Below, one piece after another: positions 15,123-18,793 of a stretch of DNA of 18,793 bases (the stretch's first letter is position 1; each line of letters begins with the position of its first letter). This DNA is from Candidatus Zixiibacteriota bacterium. GTDB taxonomy: Bacteria > Zixibacteria > MSB-5A5 > GN15 > JAAZOE01. The stretch covers positions 1 to 18,793 of the forward strand of contig JAAZOE010000323.1 in assembly GCA_012797915.1 (NCBI GenBank), read 5' to 3'. The translations under genes and the position numbers were made by a program. The notes beneath the pieces are model-generated. The model did no database searches. It was not told the origin of the DNA and saw only the letters and a program-made list of their open reading frames with translations.

Positions 15123-16439
15123 ATGAAGTCAAAGAATTTTCAAGAGGTACGGGACCCAATACATGTTTTTATCAAGTATGATTGCCAAGAACGGAAATTG
15201 ATCGATTCCATTCCATTTCAACGTTTGCGACATATTCATCAGCTTGCTTTGACTTATTTGCTATACCCGGGTGCGACGCATAAACGATTCGGACATTCTT
15301 TAGGCGTCATGGAATTGGCGGGCAGAGTATATGACGTTATTACAACCCCTGAGAATATCCATGAAGATATCCGTCATATTATCCCAACCAGTACAGATGA
15401 ATTGAGTTATTGGCGTCGAGTCCTGCGAGTCGCGGCGTTGTGTCACGATCTCGGACACCTTCCGTTTTCTCATGCGACCGAACATAGTCTGATTGACGGC
15501 GGCTGGAACCACGAAAGACTTACTCGCGAATTTATACAGAATTCATGTATAAGGGAAAAGACTGACAACATGACACCGCCTCTAAAGACCGAACATATTG
15601 TAAAATTGGCCCTGGGAAAGAAGGAGGCCAAAGATCTTCCTTTTTCGGACTGGGAGGCGATCCTCTCCGAGATTATCACCGGGGACGCATTTGGTGTGGA
15701 CCGTATGGATTACCTGCTCAGGGACTCGCATCATGCCGGGGTTCTATATGGGAAATTCGATCATTTACGCCTAATCGACACCCTGAGGATTCTGCCTCTT
15801 TCCGTGGAAGGATCGACGGAACCGTATTTGGGAATTGAAAAGGGCGGTTTGCATTGCGCGGAGGCTCTCTTAATGGCGCGATATTTCATGTTCAAACAAT
15901 TATACTTGCATCCGGTACGCAGGATTTACGATATTCACTTGCGAGATTTCTTGTCCGGTTGGTTGACCGACGGACGTTTTCCGAATGTGATAGACAAATT
16001 CGTGGAATGGACGGATAATAAAGTGTTCGCAGGATTTGTCGAGGTTTACGGAAATAAAAGCCATCCTTCGTTTAATGCCGCACGGCGAATCGTGGAAAGG
16101 AACCATTTCCGGCTGATTTATGAGCTGAATCCGAAGGATAGGGATATGTGCCCGGATGCCACGGATAAATTATTTAATTCCCTTTCAAGATATTGCGGAG
16201 CCGAAAACGTAAAAAAAGATACGTACGTACAACCGGGCGGCCTCCTTAACTTTCCGGTAGTTGGTTATGATAACAGAATATCTCAATCAACGGATCTATC
16301 GGAAACGTTGGCTAGAATGCCACGGGCAGAAATGGCGTTTATCTTTATTTCTCCGGAAAAAAGGGACAAAGCGGAGAAGTGGTTGGATTCTGAAAGAGAC
16401 AGAATACTTGATTCAAGCTCGAAGGAGATTGCGGTATGA
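15123..16439 (+). CDS. HD-domain phosphohydrolase, SAMHD1/dGTPase-like (COG1078 type)
   Basis: 438 residues. The N-terminal half is a clear HD domain of the dNTPase kind: VRDPIHVFI at 9-17, IPFQRLRHIHQLALTYLLYPGATHKRFGHS through residue 59 in pieces, CHDLGHLPFSHA at 107-118 and GVDRMDYLLRDS at 191-202. The metal ligands His58, His108-Asp109 and Asp193 are all present, as is His130 near the usual catalytic position (GWNHERL), so the enzyme looks intact. The C-terminal half (about 220-438) is helical and unassigned. Known relatives hydrolyse dNTPs or other nucleotides; the substrate here is unknown. AAGGA lies 11 nt before the ATG, a slightly long spacing. The next gene overlaps by ATGA, implying translational coupling. 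Base composition is clearly lower in GC than the neighbours (22 of 60 at 15121-15180 against 34 of 60 at 13981-14040), suggesting acquisition. Confidence 0.9.
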   Translation: MKSKNFQEVRDPIHVFIKYDCQERKLIDSIPFQRLRHIHQLALTYLLYPGATHKRFGHSLGVMELAGRVYDVITTPENIHEDIRHIIPTSTDELSYWRRVLRVAALCHDLGHLPFSHATEHSLIDGGWNHERLTREFIQNSCIREKTDNMTPPLKTEHIVKLALGKKEAKDLPFSDWEAILSEIITGDAFGVDRMDYLLRDSHHAGVLYGKFDHLRLIDTLRILPLSVEGSTEPYLGIEKGGLHCAEALLMARYFMFKQLYLHPVRRIYDIHLRDFLSGWLTDGRFPNVIDKFVEWTDNKVFAGFVEVYGNKSHPSFNAARRIVERNHFRLIYELNPKDRDMCPDATDKLFNSLSRYCGAENVKKDTYVQPGGLLNFPVVGYDNRISQSTDLSETLARMPRAEMAFIFISPEKRDKAEKWLDSERDRILDSSSKEIAV

Positions 16440-16981
16440 ACCGGAATGACAAAGCGGCAGTCATTATTGAACTGGTAAAACGCCTTCGGGATAATGGAAA
16501 TTGGTGCGGCGAAACCCACTTGCAGAAGGCGATCTATTTTTTGCAGGCACTACTACTCGTGCCCTTGGATTTTGAATACATTCTATATAAGCATGGTCCG
16601 TATTCTTTCGAGTTAACAGACGAATTATCTCGCTTTTTATTTGAAGGGTTCCTTAACATAGAGCCGCATCACGGTTACGGCCCGAGCTTCTATCCCGGTA
16701 CATACGGCGAGATTCTTATCTCCCGATATTCAGAAACAATTAATACCTATAATTCCCAATTATCTCATGTATCGGAAATTATTGGCCGAAAAAAAGTCAT
16801 AGAGTTGGAAAGGCTTGCGACGGCGTATTTCGTTTCTTTGGAAATGGGTGATTCTCGTAGCAGAGAAGAAAGGGCCAGAAGGCTGGTCAATCTTAAACCG
16901 CATATTGCATACCCTGATGCCTTCTCGGCTGTCGAGGAAATCGATTCAATCAGGGCGCAGGTTACATCGGTCGCCGAATAA
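16436..16981 (+). CDS. YwgA/Panacea-like protein, partner of the HD phosphohydrolase
   Basis: 181 residues, no signal peptide or membrane helix. The diagnostic part is residues 22-60: NWCGETHLQKAIYFLQ, then LYKHGPYSFELTDEL. The pattern 'LQK..YF.Q ... HGPYS' is shared by the Bacillus YwgA group and the Panacea (SocA/DUF4065) domain; the latter occurs in antitoxins and proteolytic adaptors. The remainder (about 90-181) is charged and helical. No catalytic residues can be named. The start overlaps the HD stop by ATGA and has AAGGAG 8 nt upstream, so both proteins are probably made in similar amounts. I recall that in Bacillus subtilis ywgA lies near the HD-phosphohydrolase gene ywfO, so the pairing may be old and functional; I could not verify this. 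Possible roles are a regulatory subunit or antitoxin of the HD enzyme. Function unproven. Confidence 0.8.
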   Translation: MNRNDKAAVIIELVKRLRDNGNWCGETHLQKAIYFLQALLLVPLDFEYILYKHGPYSFELTDELSRFLFEGFLNIEPHHGYGPSFYPGTYGEILISRYSETINTYNSQLSHVSEIIGRKKVIELERLATAYFVSLEMGDSRSREERARRLVNLKPHIAYPDAFSAVEEIDSIRAQVTSVAE

Positions 16982-17009
16982 TTGCATTCCAAAATTTCGT
17001 ATCGCGTGG

Positions 17010-17028
17010 CCGCGATCTCCGATCGCGG
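17010..17028. repeat. Perfect short palindrome, possible interspersed repeat
   Basis: CCGCGATC-TCC-GATCGCGG is a perfect 8-bp stem with a 3-nt loop, 28 nt after the YwgA-like stop. Its composition is far more GC-rich than the cassette before it. It resembles the REP-type palindromes that many genomes scatter between genes; only one copy is visible in this window, so that reading is a guess. It may also aid termination. Confidence 0.4.
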
Positions 17029-17054
17029 TTCGCTCCTATAGGGTTGTTATTTGC

Positions 17055-17081
17055 GGCGGCGGAGCCGCATACGCACTGCAG
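17055..17081. repeat. Degenerate copy of the 3' end of the neighbouring membrane-protein gene
   Basis: 17055-17074 matches 17154-17173 at 19 of 20 positions, and both are followed by CTGCAG (17076-17081 and 17183-17188) after an 8-bp difference. The second copy is the end of the membrane-protein gene (codons for AYAAPPPD), and the first would encode AYAAPPPQ. This looks like a duplicated, decayed gene end at the border of the AT-richer cassette. Confidence 0.5.
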
Positions 17082-17090
17082 CGGGTAGCT

Positions 17091-17134
17091 CACCCAGAAT
17101 CCCGCCTCTGGCGGGACTGTCGGGTGGTTTTTTT
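17091..17134 (+). terminator. Intrinsic terminator of the HD/YwgA-like cassette
   Basis: An inner perfect hairpin TCCCGCC-TCT-GGCGGGA (17100-17116) sits inside an outer CACCC/GGGTG pairing (17091-17095 with 17122-17126) and is followed by seven T residues (17128-17134). The T-run ends directly at the stop codon of the convergent membrane-protein gene. Confidence 0.8.
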
Positions 17135-17578
17135 CTAATGGGAAACGATGTCGGGCGGCGGCGCCGCATACGCCCGATAATACTGCAGGCTGGACAGCAT
17201 CAACCCCAGGCCGATCGCCAGATATACTGGCGACAGATAGATCTTGTCGATCGGCAGATGCCGAAGCGTATACCCCAGAATCATCATGGCCGCAATCATG
17301 ACATACCCTTCCGTACTCTGGAAGGCGAATACGCATATTCTGGATTGACCCGGATAATCCGTGAAGATGCGCCGGATATTTTTCAGCGACAGGCGGGAAA
17401 ATTTCCAGCGGTCGATAAGCAATCCGGCAAACAGACCGATCAGGCCGGGGATGATAATGCCTCGATGGGCCAGGATTATCCAGCGAATCCCCACGGCCGA
17501 CAGAATCAGCCCGACCATCAGCCAGACCGTTCCGGCAATCAAGATAAGAACCTTTCTTTCGGCGGCCGGCGTCTGCAT
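17135..17578 (-). CDS. Small membrane protein of unknown function
   Basis: 147 residues from the ATG at 17578; the longer frame upstream encodes a polar, unhydrophobic leader that looks non-coding, so I rejected it. Four hydrophobic segments are seen at about 9-35, 40-56, 90-106 and 112-132, so it is an inner-membrane protein with both ends probably on one side. The middle loop (57-89) is basic and contains SRLSLKNIRRIF. I recognise no family. No Shine-Dalgarno is visible; instead TACAAT (17590-17585 on the minus strand) ends 6 nt before the ATG, which would suit a leaderless transcript, though the matching -35 is poor. It converges with the HD/YwgA-like pair, and a decayed copy of its 3' end lies just beyond its stop. 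Confidence 0.65.
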   Translation of the reverse strand: MQTPAAERKVLILIAGTVWLMVGLILSAVGIRWIILAHRGIIIPGLIGLFAGLLIDRWKFSRLSLKNIRRIFTDYPGQSRICVFAFQSTEGYVMIAAMMILGYTLRHLPIDKIYLSPVYLAIGLGLMLSSLQYYRAYAAPPPDIVSH

Positions 17579-17762
17579 ATGCGTATTGTAACCGACTTTT
17601 TGCCGATTTGTGTCCGGGAATTTTCGCGCCGATCTCCAGGGCGCCCCGCCGCTGTTGGTCCGGACGCTCGTCCGGGTCTCAAGGAATCCCTCACCGCCAC
17701 TTACTTTCACCCCGGGTGCCCCGCCGCTTGCGGTGGGATAAAATGGACTCCAAAATAGGGAA

Positions 17763-17795
17763 CCCGCCTGCCGACTGCAGGAGCCGACAGGCGGG
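17763..17795 (-). terminator. Probable terminator of the SdrD-like secreted protein gene
   Basis: CCCGCCTG and CAGGCGGG form an 8-bp perfect stem around a 17-nt partly self-complementary centre (containing CTGCAG). On the minus strand the hairpin is followed by TTCCCTATTTT. It lies about 70 nt downstream of the stop at 17866. A second GC hairpin (ACCCC/GGGGT, about 17819-17840) comes just before it. Confidence 0.55.
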
Positions 17796-17865
17796 CTGGG
17801 GAAAAAGCTCCCTGGGTACCCCCCGGTTTCCCGCGGGGTAAGTCAACCGATGCTATCGACGACCG

Positions 17866-18793
17866 CTAATACTCCGTCTTTCCGTCGCCTTGATCGTCCC
17901 CTTGGTTGCCGTGGTGACCGCCGTCATCGCGGCCGTCGTCCCCGTCATGACCGCCGCCGTCATCATAATCGTGGCCATTTCCGACTTGCGCATCACAGGC
18001 TCCGGGACCGATCCGCCCGCTGTTGTACTGCACCAACACGGTCGTCCACCGCAAAACCTGTTTCCTGTCCGCTTTCGACAGCTTCCACCAACTCCGCCAA
18101 GTATGACTGCCCAGAAAAGAGTCCGCCGCCGCAATCACCTCGGTGACAACCGAACCGTCCGCCCCGGCGGCGACATTCAATTTCGCGACCAATAACCTGG
18201 CATACAGCCTGGCGATCCCGTTGAAGGCGCCGCCGTAGGCCTTCATCTGAAAGACGGCCACTGCCGTCCGGACATTGGTTACGGCGACACTGGCGGTCCC
18301 GTCCGGGTTGCCAAGATACTGCGGCAGAAGCGGCGTGATCAGATCTTCCTGATGACGGAATCCGGTATGGTTCTTCCAGAACCCGATCGGGCGGGTGCAT
18401 CCGATCGTCTGCGGAATCGGCGCAATACCCGCGTCCCAATTCGTCTCCCCCTCGGCGGAATCGACTTGGAAACAGACCGTCCTGCCGGTGAGGACATCGA
18501 CATCGCTGTCCAGGCTGTCATTGGTCGCGTCCTTCGGGGAGAATCGATACCCCTCCGGCAGGGTAAACGCCACATAGTATTCGCCGGGAACGATATCGAC
18601 GAATTCATACTCTCCCGCCGCGCCGGTCAGACCCGACCCCACCGACACTCCGGCGCAGGTGAACAGCGCCACCGGAAGCGACCCAACCGCGACATTCGCC
18701 TCGACATCATTTTGGATACCGTCGCCATTGGCGTCATACCACACCTGTCCGCCGACCCGGCCGTTGACCACCGTATCCGGCGGCGGCAGATAC
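17866..18793 (-). CDS. Large secreted protein, C-terminal part: SdrD B-like domain, GFWKNH domain and His/Asp/Gly-rich tail
   Basis: The frame is open to the right edge, so the start is outside the window; about 308 C-terminal residues are visible. First comes an SdrD B-like domain (GQVWYDANGDGIQNDVEAN, then AAGEYEFVDIVPGEYYVAFTLPEG and DSDVDVLTGRTVCF, ending WDAGIAPIP); DANGDGIQND is the usual calcium-binding loop of this fold. Next is a region of about 130 residues opening with CTRPIGFWKNH and ending RIGPGACD, with two or more Cys likely to form disulfides; I recall 'GFWKNH' regions from uncharacterised secreted proteins. The last 40 residues are nearly all Gly, Asp and His (GHDYDDGGGHDGDDGRDDGG region), possibly metal-binding. 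Expected to be exported and to act as a surface or matrix protein. I see no T9SS or sortase sorting motif at the C-terminus. Confidence 0.75.
   Translation of the reverse strand, partial: YLPPPDTVVNGRVGGQVWYDANGDGIQNDVEANVAVGSLPVALFTCAGVSVGSGLTGAAGEYEFVDIVPGEYYVAFTLPEGYRFSPKDATNDSLDSDVDVLTGRTVCFQVDSAEGETNWDAGIAPIPQTIGCTRPIGFWKNHTGFRHQEDLITPLLPQYLGNPDGTASVAVTNVRTAVAVFQMKAYGGAFNGIARLYARLLVAKLNVAAGADGSVVTEVIAAADSFLGSHTWRSWWKLSKADRKQVLRWTTVLVQYNSGRIGPGACDAQVGNGHDYDDGGGHDGDDGRDDGGHHGNQGDDQGDGKTEY

Noticed and set aside
1..18793. tRNA, rRNA, CRISPR arrays, transposases or integrases
   Set aside because: No tRNA-like cloverleaf, ribosomal segment, regularly spaced repeats or recombinase motifs were recognised. 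The only acquisition signs are the composition shift and the gene-end duplication near 15000-17190.

Overview
The window looks like part of a moderately GC-rich Gram-negative chromosome. It has outer-membrane beta-barrel proteins, a lipoprotein-type signal peptide, a TonB-dependent receptor with an N-terminal carboxypeptidase-regulatory-like domain, and a secreted protein with an SdrD B-like repeat. Protein style (receptor architecture, the 'NRILMFVTNRANFARDLGGLF' type secreted protein at the left edge, the 'GFWKNH' secreted protein at the right edge) suggests the FCB superphylum, possibly Candidatus Zixibacteria or a relative. This placement is an inference from remembered protein style, not from a marker gene.

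Layout. (1) 1-3291, minus strand: a TonB-dependent receptor followed by the start of a secreted protein. (2) 3292-3834: about 540 bp without a convincing gene, ending in a 14-bp perfect hairpin behind the next operon. (3) 12898-3835, minus strand: one long operon, TetR regulator > 11-heme/cytochrome b fusion (CbcL-like) > 7-heme NapC/NirT-type membrane cytochrome (ImcH-like) > 11-heme periplasmic cytochrome (MtrA/DmsE-like) > outer-membrane barrel > 14-heme lipoprotein cytochrome. A good promoter and a near-palindromic operator precede the TetR gene. (4) 14907-13091, minus strand: a two-gene metabolic unit, an LsrF/DhnA-type aldolase and a zinc-dependent dehydrogenase. (5) 15048-17134, plus strand: an AT-richer two-gene cassette, an HD-domain (SAMHD1/dGTPase-like) phosphohydrolase and a YwgA/Panacea-like protein joined by an ATGA overlap, with its own promoter and terminator. 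(6) 17135-18793, minus strand: a four-helix membrane protein and the C-terminal part of a large secreted protein.

The main system is the cytochrome operon. Counting CX2CH, CX3CH and CX4CH motifs, its four cytochromes carry 43 predicted c-type hemes. Probable b-heme histidines lie in the membrane part of the first. Arranged by predicted location, the proteins span the whole cell envelope: two possible quinol-oxidising inner-membrane modules, a periplasmic wire, an outer-membrane pore and a surface cytochrome. This is the layout of an extracellular electron transfer conduit (porin-cytochrome complex) with its inner-membrane entry points in the same transcription unit. The second system of interest is the HD/YwgA-like pair. 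Its base composition differs from its neighbours, and a degenerate copy of the neighbouring gene's 3' end lies at its right border, so it was probably acquired and could be a defence or nucleotide-control module.
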